64,000 nt of DNA, taken from assembly GCA_037976565.1 (NCBI GenBank), contig CP137671.1:9625592-9689591 (forward strand). The letters are read 5' to 3'. The notes under the pieces are model-generated. The model was given only the letters and a program-made list of their open reading frames with translations, was not told the origin of the DNA and did not search any database. This document shows, piece after piece, positions 1 to 12,729 of the stretch (positions are counted from its first letter, which is position 1; each line of letters begins with the position of its first letter). The stretch comes from Mesocentrotus franciscanus. Lineage: Eukaryota; Echinodermata; Echinoidea; Camarodonta; Strongylocentrotidae. The position numbers were made by a program, and so were the translations under genes.

Positions 1-437
1 GCAAGAGAAAGAGATGCAATGAGAACGATGCTTTTAATATTTCCATAAATAGAAATTGAATATTTACTATATGAGAGAAAGAGAGAAGTTAGACATTTAA
101 ACAATTCTATGTCCGCGGAGAGACGTAAAGATTGCATATACTAGGCTGAATTACTGGAAAGTATAAATGTCTGGGAAGAGACTAAACATCATGAAAATGG
201 GATGATTTGATATATTCCAACAGATTCTGGGAGATTAACCCTATAGGTTTAATACACGACAAGGAATCAGATTTCATAGGGTTGTACTCAAACGATTGAC
301 ATTCTTCCCCATAGATATAACACGCAAAATTAGGCATTTTATTACAATGTTTGTGATTGTATATGATAATATGTTATAATAGTCCAAGAAGATCATAAAA
401 TCAAATTTAAAACGACGGCAAAAAAAAAAAAAAAAAA

Positions 438-508
438 TGACCCACCAGGAATCGAACTTGGGTCGCCGGAATGGGAGGCAAGTGCTATGACCACTATACC
501 AAAATAAT
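438..508 (-). tRNA. tRNA-Gly(CCC)-like gene, array 1 copy 1
   Basis: Read on the minus strand this has an A box TGGTATAGTGG, a loop CTCCCAT giving anticodon CCC, a B box AGTTCGATTCC and a T arm with four of five pairs. The 3' end is followed directly by about 18 T residues, a Pol III terminator. The seven bases 5' of the A box (ATTATTT) cannot pair with the 3' acceptor half (TGGGTCA), and the anticodon stem is weak. It is therefore tRNA-derived and probably not a working glycine tRNA, but it keeps an internal Pol III promoter. The eleven copies in the window read the same over this span. Confidence 0.65.
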
Positions 509-927
509 CCACATAGACATTACACGTGAACGAAAATGGAATTCTCAAATCCCACTTTGCAAGTGAAATATGAGCTTGATCCCGGCATCTGATCGAAAAA
601 TAAAGGGCACACTTGTGATAGCTATTGTCTCAGCTACAACATACTCAAAGCTCAGCAAAACAAAACTAAAACGACGGAGATATTGCTCGCGAAAGACGGG
701 AATGTAGAATCCAGTTTAGGAAAAAGTCATGTCCCATAGAGAATATTAACGCAAAATGTGAAAAATTGACATGCCTCCTTTAATCCCCAAATACGTCATG
801 ATGCCTTGTCAAAATGAAAATCGTGGTGACTGCATTTGTAGAGAATTGTCTCAGCTAGAACATATCAAAATTTGGAAGAAAATCGATCAATATTTACAGA
901 GATACAATCAATTTTTCCAAAATATGC

Positions 928-984
928 TGACGTCATAATATGCAAATTGAAATTTTGAGTTCGGAGGCCGATATGATGACGTCA
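928..984. promoter_or_regulatory. CRE + octamer block of the satellite unit
   Basis: Contains a perfect CRE palindrome TGACGTCA at 928-935, a perfect octamer ATGCAAAT at 940-947 and a second TGACGTCA at 977-984. The block recurs in the full units of both arrays (for example near 3413, 5829, 8263, 10,698, 13,150, 15,618, 18,030, 48,546 and 50,950). It lies about 420 bp upstream of the 5' end of the minus-strand tRNA-like gene. CREB/ATF and POU proteins bind such sites in known systems; activity here is inferred only. Confidence 0.5.
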
Positions 985-1285
985 TGAGTTGATTGAGGGT
1001 CAAATGAGACATGAAATCATCTCCTGACTCATAATCTATCCAAATATGAAAAAAATTGGGGGTATCCATCCATTTGAAGAGTTACAATGAGTTTTGTATA
1101 GGCATGTTTTTGCTATGTATTGTGGATAGAGATATAAGAACCGCGGGTGCTGTTATACTTTGACGGACGCTCATTGCGTTATTACTGGTCAGAAAAAGTG
1201 AACAAGGTATCAAAATGCTTGGAAAAATATGCCAAATATGATGGCAGAGAAAATTTGGTGATTTATGTTGCAAAATGCCAAAACG

Positions 1286-1432
1286 CGAAAACGCGCGCGC
1301 ATAAGTGCGCGCGCGCAAATTTTGAAAATGCTTAAAATGGCCTGAAACGTGCAAACAAAATTTGGGACGAATTGGAGCATTTTGAAATTTTGATGCGCGC
1401 GTACGCGCGCGTCGAGGTGCGCACGCGATTTT
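1286..1432. repeat. Alternating CG/GC tracts (Z-DNA-prone) of the satellite unit
   Basis: Two clusters of alternating purine-pyrimidine CpG runs, about 1286-1318 and 1394-1431, the second including the self-complementary GCGCGCGTACGCGCGC. Counterparts lie near 3765-3908, 6182-6330, 8621-8757, 11,051-11,178, 13,505-13,635, 15,973-16,108, 18,386-18,528, 48,902-49,037 and 51,305-51,446. Run lengths change from unit to unit in an otherwise AT-rich repeat. Confidence 0.8.
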
Positions 1433-1446
1433 GTCGACATTTTTGT

Positions 1447-1555
1447 TGACCTTGACCTAAATTGATGTATACCAAATATGGTTGATTTTTTGATGACTCG
1501 TTATCGAGATAAGATAATGACCTGATGTTTACAAAATGGCGCCTGGATGACGTCA
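1447..1555. promoter_or_regulatory. TGACCT half-sites and third CRE of the satellite unit
   Basis: A direct repeat TGACCTTGACCT at 1447-1458 (on the minus strand it includes TCAAGGTCA, an ERR/SF-1-type site) and a perfect TGACGTCA at 1548-1555. Some units hold TGACCTTTGACCT, a perfect DR1 spacing, at 13,668-13,680, 18,553-18,565 and 49,061-49,073. These are nuclear-receptor-type sequences by pattern; no binding is shown. Confidence 0.4.
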
Positions 1556-1753
1556 CGATGACCCCATGACCTTGAGAAAGTTACTAGAACTTGATATTAT
1601 AGGGCCTGATGACTGACAGAAATTTCAGGAAATTGACCATGTCGATTTCGAGTAAACGCTACACAAAAAAGTGTACGGATGAAATAATAAAAATAAATAA
1701 AAATAGAAAAGAAAATCAATAGATTCGTCAACAGATCACCTAATTAGAAAAGC

Positions 1754-1773
1754 AATTCGTCATCAGACGAATT
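1754..1773. repeat. AATTCG hairpin marking the unit boundary
   Basis: Inverted repeat AATTCGTC / GACGAATT around ATCAG (this copy lacks one G). Copies are at 4188, 6605, 9038, 11,478, 13,946 and, altered, 16,405. It is followed by AGGTGATCTGTC, the half-sequence of the larger hairpins at the array ends. In this first unit, ACAGATCACCTAATT upstream pairs with AATTAGGTGATCTGT downstream, making a nested stem. Confidence 0.8.
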
Positions 1774-1854
1774 AGGTGATCTGTCTTCAATTTTATGATC
1801 ATGCTAATCTTCAATTCAATGATCCAATTTAATGATGTTAATGTAAAATGATGT

Positions 1855-2010
1855 ATTAAGATATGAACTGATGAATGAAGTACTGATGAACTGATATATT
1901 GAACTGATGTGAAATGAACTGAATTGATGAGCTAAACTGATGAACTGATGAATGAACTGATAGATTGAACTGTGACCTGAACTGAAGTGATAACTTAACT
2001 GATGAACAAA
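1855..2010. repeat. CTGATGAA-rich low-complexity stretch
   Basis: Degenerate short direct repeats of the type AACTGATGAA. Read on the minus strand this gives the same roughly 100-residue open frame in most units, composed mostly of S, I, F, H and Q. The composition follows from the repeat and shows no recognisable fold, so it is not called a gene. Confidence 0.75.
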
Positions 2011-2069
2011 ATATTGAGAAATGATTATGATCAAAATCATGATCATAATGAAATTTAATGAAAATATAG

Positions 2070-2500
2070 ATATAGAGAAGGAGAGAGGGAGACGAGTTAT
2101 TGACATGTAAAAATACATGAGCTGACCGAGGAAAGAAAGAGGAATCAGAATGCATACACTTTGAAGTAGAGAGGATAGTATAAGGAAACATGGTAGGGGT
2201 GAAATAAGAATACAAAGGGCAAAATGAAGAGCTAGAGGAAATTAAAGAAAATTACAATAGATATCGGAGGGAGAACGAGAACCAGAGGCCGGGAAAGGGA
2301 GAGGGTGAGAGAGTATACAATGAGAGGCAGAGACAGAGGGAGCTAGGCAGAGCAAGAGAGGGAGACTGAGATAGGGAGAGAGTGAAAGAGTAGAGAGAGA
2401 GATAATGAGAGAGCAAGAGAAGGATAGAGGGCAGATCAAGAGAGGGAAGGGAAACAGAGCAAGAGAGAGGAGAGACTGAGCAAGAGAAAGAGATGCAATG
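2070..2500. repeat. GA-rich polypurine tract of the satellite unit
   Basis: About 400 bp of nearly pure purine (GAGAGA, AGAGGGAGA) on the plus strand. Counterparts lie near 4508-4930, 6925-7350, 9358-9780, 11,798-12,235, 14,266-14,695, 16,716-17,110, 19,100-19,440, 43,700-43,945, 47,245-47,660, 49,607-50,035 and 51,985-52,250. Such tracts can form triplex DNA. They explain the many S/L/P-rich frames on the minus strand. Confidence 0.9.
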
Positions 2501-2921
2501 GAGAACGATGCTTTAATATTTCCAGCATAAATAGAATTGAATATTTACTATATTATAGAGAAAGAGAGAAGTTATAGACATGTAAACAATTCTATGTCCG
2601 CGGAGAGACGTAAAGATTGCATATACCTAGGCTGAATTACTGGAAAGTATAAACGTCTGGGAAGGAGACTAAACATCATGAAAATGGGATGATTTGATAT
2701 ATTCCAACAGACTTGGGAGATTAACCCTATAGGTTTAATACACGACAAGGAATCAGATTTCCCATAGGGTTGTACTCAAACGATTGACATTCTTCCCCAT
2801 AGATATAACACGCAAAATTAGGCATTTTATTACAATGTTTGTGATTGTATATGATAATATGTTATAATAGTCGAAGAAGATCATAAAATCAAATTTAAAA
2901 CGACGGCAAAAAAAAAAAAAA

Positions 2922-2992
2922 TGACCCACCAGGAATCGAACTTGGGTCGCCGGAATGGGAGGCAAGTGCTATGACCACTATACCAAAATAAT
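2922..2992 (-). tRNA. tRNA-Gly(CCC)-like gene, array 1 copy 2
   Basis: Same 71 bp as the copy at 438-508. The terminator-like T-run (A on the plus strand) is 13 long here. Confidence 0.65.
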
Positions 2993-5337
2993 CCACATAG
3001 ACATTACACGTGAACGAAAATGGAATTCTCAAATCCCACTTTGCAAGTGAAATATGAGCTTGATCCCGGCATCTGATCGAAAATAAAGGGCACACTTACG
3101 ATAGCTTATTGTCTCAGCTACAACATACTCAAAGCTCAGCAAAACAAAACTAAAACGACGGAGATATTGCTCGCGAAAGACGGGAATGTAGAATCCAGTT
3201 TAGGAAAAAGTCATGTCCCATAGAGAATACACGCAAATGTGAAAAATTGACATGCCTCCTTTAATCCCCAAAATACGTCATGATGCCTTTGTCAAAATGA
3301 AAATCGTGGTGACTGCATTTGTAGAGAATTGTCTCAGCTAGAACATATCAAAATTTGGAAGAAAATCGATCAATATTTACAGAGATACAATCAATTTTCC
3401 AAAAATATGCTGACGTCATAATATGCAAATTGAAATTTTGAGTTCGGAGGCCGATATGATGACGTCATGAGTTGATTGAGGGTCAAATGAGACATGAAAT
3501 CATATCTCCGACTCATAATCTATCCAAATATGAAAAAAATTGGGGGTATCCATCCATTCTGAAGAGTTACAATGAGTTTTGTATAGGCATGTTTTTGCCT
3601 ATGTATTGTGGATAGAGATATGCGAACCGGGTGCTGTTATACTTTGACGGACGCTCATTGCGTTATTACTGGTCAGAAAAAAGTGAACAAGGTATCAAAA
3701 TGCTTGGAAAAAATATGCCAAACATGATGGCAGAGAAAATTTGGCGATTCTATGTTGCAAAATGCCAAACGCGCGAAACGCGCGCATAAGGCGCGCGCAA
3801 ATTTTGAAAATGCTAAAATGGCCTGAAACGTGTGCAAACAAAATTTGGGACGAATTGGAGCATTTTGAAATTTTGATGCGCGCGTACGCGCGCGTCGAGG
3901 TGCGCACGCGGATTTTGTCGACATTTTTGTTGACCTTGACCTAAAATTGATGTATACCAAATATGGTTGATTTTTGATGACTCGTTATCGAGATAAGATA
4001 ATGACCTGATGTTTACAAATGGCGCCTGGATGACGTCACGATGACCCCATGACCTTGAGAAAGTTACTAGAACTTGATATTATAGGGCCTGATGACTGAC
4101 AGAAATTGAAGGAAATTGACCATGTCGATTTCGAGTAAACGTTTACACAAAAAAGTGTACGGATGAAATAAAATAAACTAGAAAAGTAATTCGTCATCAG
4201 GACGAATTAGGTGATCTGTCTTCAATTCTTATGATCATGCTAATCTTCAATTCAATGATCCAATTTAATGATGTTAATGTAAAATGATGTATTAAGATAT
4301 GAACTGATGAATGAAGTACTGATGAACTGATAGATTGAACTGATGTGAAATGAACTGAATTGATGAGCTAAACTGATGAACTGATGAATGAACTGATAGA
4401 TTGAACTGTGACCTGAACTGAAGTGATAACTTAACTGATGAACAAAATATTGAGAAATGATTATGATCAAAATCATGATCATAATGAAATTTAATGAAAA
4501 TATAGATATAGAGAAGGAGAGAGGGAGACGAGTTATTGACATGTAAAAATACATGAGCTGGACCGAGGGAAGAAAGAGGAATCAGAATGCATACACTTTG
4601 AAGGAGAGAGGACATGGTAGGGGTGAAATAAGAATACAAAGGGCAAAATGAAGAGCTAGAGGAAATTAAAGAAAATTACAATAGATATCGGAGGGAGAAC
4701 GAGAACCAGAGGCCGGGAAAGGGAGAGGGTGAGAGAGTATACAATGAGAGGCAGAGACAGAGGGAGCTAGGCAGAGCAAGAGAGGGAGACAGAGATAGGG
4801 AGAGAGTGAAAGAGTAGAGAGAGAGATGCAATGAGAGAGCAAGAGGGGAGAGGGCAGATCAAGAGAGGGGAAGGGAAACAGAAACAGAGAGCAAGAGAAA
4901 GAGATGCAATGGAGAACGATGCTTTTAATATTTCCAGCATAAATAGAATTGAATATTTACTATATTATAGAGAAAGAGAGAAGTTATAGACATGTAAACA
5001 ATTCTATGTCCGCGGAGAGACGTAAAGATTGCATATACCTAGGCTGAATTACTGGAAAGTATAAACGTCTGGGAAGGAGACTAAACATCATGAAAATGGG
5101 ATGATTTGATATATTCCAACAGACTTGGGAGATTAACCCTATAGGTTTAATACACGACAAGGAATCAGATTTCCCATAGGGTTGTACTCAAACGATTGAC
5201 ATTCTTCCCCATAGATATAAAACGCAAAATTAGGCATTTTATTACAATGTTTGTGATTGTATATGATAATATGTTATAATAGTCGAAGAAGATCATAAAA
5301 TCAAATTTAAAACGACGGCAAAAAAAAAAAAAAAAAA

Positions 5338-5408
5338 TGACCCACCAGGAATCGAACTTGGGTCGCCGGAATGGGAGGCAAGTGCTATGACCACTATACC
5401 AAAATAAT
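5338..5408 (-). tRNA. tRNA-Gly(CCC)-like gene, array 1 copy 3
   Basis: Same A box, CCC loop and B box as the first copy; the adjoining T-run is about 18 long. Confidence 0.65.
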
Positions 5409-7772
5409 CCACATAGACATTACACGTGAACGGAAAATGGAATTCTCAAATCCCACTTTGCAAGTGAAATATGAGCTTGATCCCGGCATCTGATCGAAAA
5501 TAAAGGGCACACTTACGATAGCTTATTGTCTCAGCTACAACATACTCGAAGCTCGGCGAAAACAAAGCTAAAACGACGGAGATATTGCTCGCGAAAGACG
5601 GGAATGTAGAATCCAGTTTAGGAAAAAGTCATGTCCCATAGAGAATACACGCAAAATGTGAAAATTGACATGCCTCCTTTAATCCCAAAAATACGTCATG
5701 ATGCCTTTGTCAAAATGAAAATCGTGGTGACTGCATTTGTAGAGAATTGTCTCAGCTAGAACATATCAAAATTTGGAAGAAAATCGATCAATATTTACAG
5801 AGATACAATCAATTTTCCAAAAATATGCTGACGTCATAATATGCAAATTGAAATTTTGAGTTCGGAGGCCGATATGATGACGTCATGAGTTGATTGAGGG
5901 TCAAATGAGACATGAAATCATATCTCCGACTCATAATCTATCCAAATATGAAAAAAATTGGGGTATCCATCCATTCTGAAGAGTTACAATGAGTTTTGTA
6001 TAGGCATGTTTTTGCCTATGTATTGTGGATAGAGATATGCGGTCCGCGGGTGCTGTTATACTTTGACGGACGCTCATTGCGTTATTACTGGTCAGAAAAA
6101 GTGAACAAGGTATCAAAATGCGAAAAATGTGCCAAATATGATGCAGAAAAAATTTGGTGATTTGATGTTGCAAAATGCCAATACGCGCGAAAACGCGCGC
6201 GTATAAGTGCGCGCGCGCAAATTTTGAAAATGCTTTAAATGGCCTGAAACGTGTGCAAACAAAATTTGGGACGAATTGGAGCATTTTGAAATTTTGATGC
6301 GCGCGTACGCGCGCGTCGAGGTGCGCACGCGGATTTTGTCGACATTTTTGTTGACCTTGACCTAAAATTGATGTATACCAAATATGGTTGATTTTTGATG
6401 ACTCGTTATCGAGATAAGATAATGACCTGATGTTTACAAATGGCTGGATGACGTCACGATGACCCCATGACCTTGAGAAAGTTACTAGAACTTGATATTA
6501 TAGGGCCTGATGACTGACAGAAATTGAAGGAAATTGACCATGTCGATTTCGAGTAAACGTTACACAAAAAGTGTACGGATGAAATAAAAATAAACTAGAA
6601 AAGTAATTCGTCATCAGGACGAATTAGGTGATCTGTCTTCATTCTTATGATCATGCTAATCTTCAATTCAATGATCCAATTTAATGATGTTAATGTAAAA
6701 TGATGTATTAAGATATGAACTGATGAATGAAGTACTGATGAACTGATATATTGAACTGATGTGAAATGAACTGAATTGATGAGCTAAACTGATGAACTGA
6801 TGAATGAACTGATAGATTGAACTGTGACCTGAACTGAAGTGATAACTTAACTGATGAACAAAATATTGAGAAATGATTATGATCAAAATCATGATCATAA
6901 TGAAATTTAATGAAAATATAGATATAGAGAAGGAGAGAGGGAGACGAGTTATTGACATGTAAAAATACATGAGCTGGACCGAGGAAAGAAAGAGGAATCA
7001 GAATGCATACACTTTGAAGTAGAGGATAGTATAAGGAAACATGGTAGGGGTGAAATAAGAATACAAAGGGCAAAATGAAGAGCTAGTGGAAATTAAAGAA
7101 AATTACAATAGATATCGGAGGGAGAACGAGAACCAGAGGCCGGGAAAGGGAGAGGGTGAGAGAGTATACAATGAGAGGCAGAGACAGAGGGAGCTAGGCA
7201 GAGCAAGAGAGGGAGACTGAGATAGGGAGAGAGTGAAAGAGTAGAGAGAGATGCAATGAGAGAGCAAGAGAAGGATAGAGGGCAGATCAAGAGAGGGGAA
7301 GGGAAACAGAGCAAGAGAGAGAGAGAGACTCAAGAGAAAGAGATGCAATGGAGAACGATGCTTTTAATATTTCCAGCATAAATAGAATTGAATATTTACT
7401 ATATTATAGAGAAAGAGAGAAGTTATAGACATGTAAACAATTCTATGTCCGCGAGAGAGACGTAAAGATTGCATATACCTAGGCTGAATTACTGGAAAGT
7501 ATAAACGTCTGGGAAGGAGACTAAACATCATGAAAATGGGATGATTTGATATATTCCAACAGACTTGGGAGATTAACCCTATAGGTTTAATACACGACAA
7601 GGAATCAGATTTCCCATAGGGTTGTACTCAAACGATTGACATTCTTCCCACATAGATATAACACGCAAAATTAGGCATTTTATTACAATGTTTGTGATTG
7701 TATATGATAATATGTTATAATAGTCGAAGAAGATCATAAAATCAAATTTAAAACGACGGCAAAAAAAAAAAA

Positions 7773-7843
7773 TGACCCACCAGGAATCGAACTTGGGTCG
7801 CCGGAATGGGAGGCAAGTGCTATGACCACTATACCAAAATAAT
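7773..7843 (-). tRNA. tRNA-Gly(CCC)-like gene, array 1 copy 4
   Basis: Identical internal promoter boxes; the T-run is 12 long, among the shortest in array 1. Confidence 0.65.
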
Positions 7844-10211
7844 CCACATAGACATTACACGTGAACGAAAATGGAATTCTCAAATCCCACTTTGCAAGTG
7901 AAATATGAGCTTGATCCCGGCATCTGATCGAAAATAAAGGGCACACTTGTGATAGCTTATTGTCTCAGCTACAACATACTCAAAGCTCAGCAAAACAAAA
8001 CTAAAACGACGGAGATATTGCTCGCGAAAGACGGGAATGTAGAATCCAGTTTAGGAAAAAGTCATGTCCCATAGAGAATACACGCAAAATGTGAAAATTG
8101 ACATGCCTCCTTTAATCCCCAAAATACGTCATGATGCCTTTGTCAAAATGAAAATCGTGGTGACTGCATTTGTAGAGAATTGTCTCAGCTAGAACATATC
8201 AAAATTTGGAAGAAAATCGATCAATATTTACAGAGATACAATCAATTTTCCAAAATATGCTGACGTCATAATATGCAAATTGAAATTTTGAGTTCGGAGG
8301 CCGATATGATGACGTCATGAGTTGATTGAGGGTCAAATGAGACATGAAATCATATCTCCGACTCATAATCTATCCAAATATGAAAAAAATTGGGGGTATC
8401 CATCCATTCTGAAGAGTTACAATGAGTTTTGTATAGGCATGTTTTTGCCTATGTATTGTGGATAGAGATAGCGCGGTCCGCGGGTGCTGTTATACTTTGA
8501 CGGACGCTCATTGCGTTATTACTGGTCAGAAAAAAGTGAACAAGGTATCAAAATGCTTGGAAAAAATATGCCAAACATGATGGCAGAGAAAATTTGGTGA
8601 TTCTATGTTGCAAAATGCCAAACGCGCAAACGCGCATATGCGCGCGCGCAAATTTTGAAAATGCTTAAATGGCCTGAAACGTGTGCAAACAAAATTTGGG
8701 ACGAATTAGCATTTTGAAATTTTGATGCGCGCGTACGCGCGCGTCGAGTGCGCACGCGGATTTTGTCGACATTTTTGTTGACCTTGACCTAAAATTGATG
8801 TATACCAAATATGGTTGATTTTTGATGACTCGTTATCGAGATAAGATAATGACCTGATGTTTACAAAATGGCGCCTGGATGACGTCACGATGACCCCATG
8901 ACCTTGAGAAAGTTACTAGAACTTGATATTATAGGGCCTGATGACTGACAGAAATTCGAAGGAAATTGACCATGTCGATTTCGAGTAAACGTTTACACAA
9001 AAAAGTGTACGGATGAAATAAAAATAAATAAAAAAGTAATTCGTCATCAGGACGAATTAGGTGATCTGTCTTCAATTTTATGATCATGCTAATCTTCAAT
9101 TCAATGATCCAATTTAATGATGTTAATGTAAAATGATGTATTAAGATATGAACTGATGAATGAAGTACTGATGAACTGATATATTGAACTGATGTGAAAT
9201 GAACTGAATTGATGAGCTAAACTGATGAACTGATGAATGAACTGATAGATTGAACTGTGACCTGAACTGAAGTGATAACTTAACTGATGAACAAAATATT
9301 GAGAAATGATTATGATCAAAATCATGATCATAATGAAATTTAATGAAAATATAGATATAGAGAAGGAGAGAGGGAGACGAGTTATTGACATGTAAAAATA
9401 CATGAGCTGGACCGAGGAAAGAAAGAGGAATCAGAATGCATACACTTTGAAGTAGAGAGGATAGTATAAGGAAACATGGTAGGGGTGAAATAAGAATACA
9501 AAGGGCAAAATGAAGAGCTAGAGGAAATTAAAGAAAATTACAATAGATATCGGAGGGAGAACGAGAACCAGAGGCCGGGAAAGGGAGAGGGTGAGAGAGT
9601 ATACAATGAGAGGCAGAGACAGAGGGAGGCAGAGCAAGAGAGGGAGACAGAGATAGGGAGAGAGTAAAAGAGTAGAGAGAGAGATGCAGTGAGAGAGCAA
9701 GAGAAGGATAGAGGGCAGAACAAGAGAGGGGAAGGGAAACAGAGCAACAGAGAGAGGAGAGAGAGCAAGAGAAAGAGATGCAATGGAGAACGATGCTTTT
9801 AATATTTCCAGCATAAATAGAATTGAATATTTACTATATTATAGAGAAAGAGAGAAGTTATAGACATGTAAACAATTCTATGTCCGCGGGAGAGACGTAA
9901 AGATTGCATATACCTGGGCTGAATAACTGGAAAGTATAAACGTCTGGGAAGGAGACTAAACATCATGAAAATGGGATGATTTGATATATTCCAACAGACT
10001 TGGGAGATTAACCCTATAGGTTTAATACACGACAAGGAATCAGATTTCCCATAGGGTTGTACTCAAACGATTGACATTCTTCTCCCATAGATATAACACG
10101 CAAAATTAGGCATTTTATTACATTGTTTGTGATTGTATATGATAATATGTTATAATAGTCGAAGAAGATCATAAAATCAAATTTAAAACGACGGCAAAAA
10201 AAAAAAAAAAA

Positions 10212-10282
10212 TGACCCACCAGGAATCGAACTTGGGTCGCCGGAATGGGAGGCAAGTGCTATGACCACTATACCAAAATAAT
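10212..10282 (-). tRNA. tRNA-Gly(CCC)-like gene, array 1 copy 5
   Basis: Identical 71 bp with a T-run of about 15. This unit belongs to the variant-B type in its distal segment, yet the tRNA-like part is unchanged. Confidence 0.65.
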
Positions 10283-12658
10283 CCACATAGACATTACACG
10301 TGAACGGAAAATGGAATTCTCAAATCCCACTTTGCAAGTGAAATATGAGCATGATCCCGGCATCTGATCGAAAAATAAAGGGCACACTTGTGATAGCTTA
10401 TTGTCTCAGCTACAACATACTCAAGCTCAGCGAAAACAAAGCTAAAACGACGGAGATATTGCTCGCGAAAGACGGGAATGTAGAATCCAGTTTTGAAAAA
10501 GTCATGTCCCATAGAGAATACACGCAAAATGTGAAAAATTGACATGCCTCCTTTAATCGCAAAAATACGCCATGATGCCTTTGTCAAAATGAAAAATCAC
10601 TGCATTTGTAGAGAATTGTCTCAGCTAGAACATATCAAAATTTGGAAGAAAATCGATCAATATTTACAGAGATACAATCAATTTTCCAAAAATATGCTGA
10701 CGTCATAATATGCAAATTGAAATTTTGAGTTCGGAGGCCATTATGATGACGTCATGAGTTAATTGAGGGTCAAATGAGACATGAAATCATATCTCCGACT
10801 CATAATCTATCCAAATATGAAAAAAATTGGGGTTCCATCCATTCTGAAGAGTTACAATGAGTTTTGTATAGGCATGTTTTTGCCCATGTATTGTGGATAG
10901 AGATAGCGCGGTCGCGGGTGCTGTTATACTTTGACGGACGCTCATTGCGTTATTACTGGTCAGAAAAATGAACAAGGTATCAAAATGCTTGGAAAAATAT
11001 GCCAAATATGATGCAGAGAAAATTTGGCGATTCTATGTTGCAAAATGCCAAACGCGCGAAAACGCGCGCATTCGCGCGCGCGTTTTTTTGAAAATGCTTA
11101 AAATGGCCTGAAACGTACTCATTTGAATAAAAAGTGATTTTGAGCATTTTGAAATTTTGACGCGCGCGTACGCGCGTCATGACCTTTATGTGACCTTGAT
11201 GACATGACCTGTTGACCTTTGATTTGAAGTATATGTGATATGAATATGAATGACCTTTGATGACGCATCATGAAGATATGATTGATAATGTGATTTCACA
11301 AAATGGCGCCTGGATGACGTCACGATGACCCATGACCTTGAAAATGTTACTTGAACTTGACATTATAGGGCCTGATGACTGACAGAAATTCGAAGGAAAT
11401 TGACCATGTCGATTTCGAGTAAACGTTTACACAAAAAAGTGTACGGAAGAAATAAAAATAAACTAGACTAGAAAAGTAATTCGTCATCAGGACGAATTAG
11501 GTGATCTGTCTTCAATTCTATGATCATGCTAATCTTCAATTCAATGATCCAATTTAATGATGTTAATGTAAAATGATGTATTAAGATATGAACTGATGAA
11601 TGAAGTACTGATGAACTGATATATTGAACTGATGTGAAATGAACTGAATTGATGAGCTAAACTGATGAACTGATGAATGAACTGATAGATTGAACTGTGA
11701 CCTGAACTGAAGTGATAACTTAACTGATGAACAAAATATTGAGAAATGATTATGATCAAAATCATGATCATAATGAAATTTAATGAAAATATAGATATAG
11801 AGAAGGAGAGAGGGAGACGAGTTATTGACATGTAAAAATACATGAGCTGGACCGAGGAAAGAAAGAGGAATCAGAATGCATACACTTTGAAGTAGAGAGG
11901 ATAGTATAAGGAAACATGGTAGGGGTGAAATAAGAATACAAAGGGCAAAATGAAGAGCTAGTGGAAATTAAAGAAAATTACAATAGATATCGGAGGGAGA
12001 ACGAGAACCAGAGGCCGGGAAAGGGAGAGGGTGAGAGAGTATACAATGAGAGGCAGAGACAGAGGGAGCTAGGCAGAGCAAGAGAGGGAGACAGAGATAG
12101 GGAGAGAGTGAAAGAGTAGAGAGAGAGATGCAATGAGAGAGCAAGAGAAGGATAGAGGGCAGATCAAGAGAGAGGAAGGGAAACAGAGCAAGAGAGAGAG
12201 GAGAGACAGAGCAAGAGAAAGAGATGCAATGGAGAACGATGCTTTTAATATTTCCAGCATAAATAGAATTGAATATTTACTATATTATAGAGAAAGAGAG
12301 AAGTTATAGACATGTAAACAATTCTATGTCCGCGGGAGAGACGTAAAGATTGCATATACCTAGGCTGAATTACTGGAAAGTATAAACGTCTGGGAAGGAG
12401 ACTAAACATCATGAAAATGGGATGATTTGATATATTCCAACAGACTTGGGAGATTAACCCTATAGGTTTAATACACGACAAGGAATCAGATTTCCCATAG
12501 GGTTGTACTCAAACGATTGACATTCTTCCCCATAGATATAACACGCAAAATTAGGCATTTTATTACATTGTTTGTGATTGTATATGATAATATGTTATAA
12601 TAGTCGAAGAAGATCATAAAATCAAATTTAAAACGACGGCAAAAAAAAAAAAAAAAAA

Positions 12659-12729
12659 TGACCCACCAGGAATCGAACTTGGGTCGCCGGAATGGGAGGC
12701 AAGTGCTATGACCACTATACCAAAATAAT
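12659..12729 (-). tRNA. tRNA-Gly(CCC)-like gene, array 1 copy 6
   Basis: Identical boxes; T-run of about 18. Also in a variant-B unit. Confidence 0.65.

Noticed and set aside
1816..2118. A 100-codon minus-strand frame that recurs with the same sequence in most satellite units
   Set aside because: It is translated CTGATGAA repeat and AT-rich flank, dominated by S, I, F, H and Q. The sameness follows from unit identity, and other units break it by simple indels without consequence.
4188..4208. CTGATGA in the minus-strand hairpin suggested a hammerhead ribozyme
   Set aside because: The second core box GAAA and a suitable stem II are missing. The sequence is only the loop of an AATTCGTC/GACGAATT hairpin.
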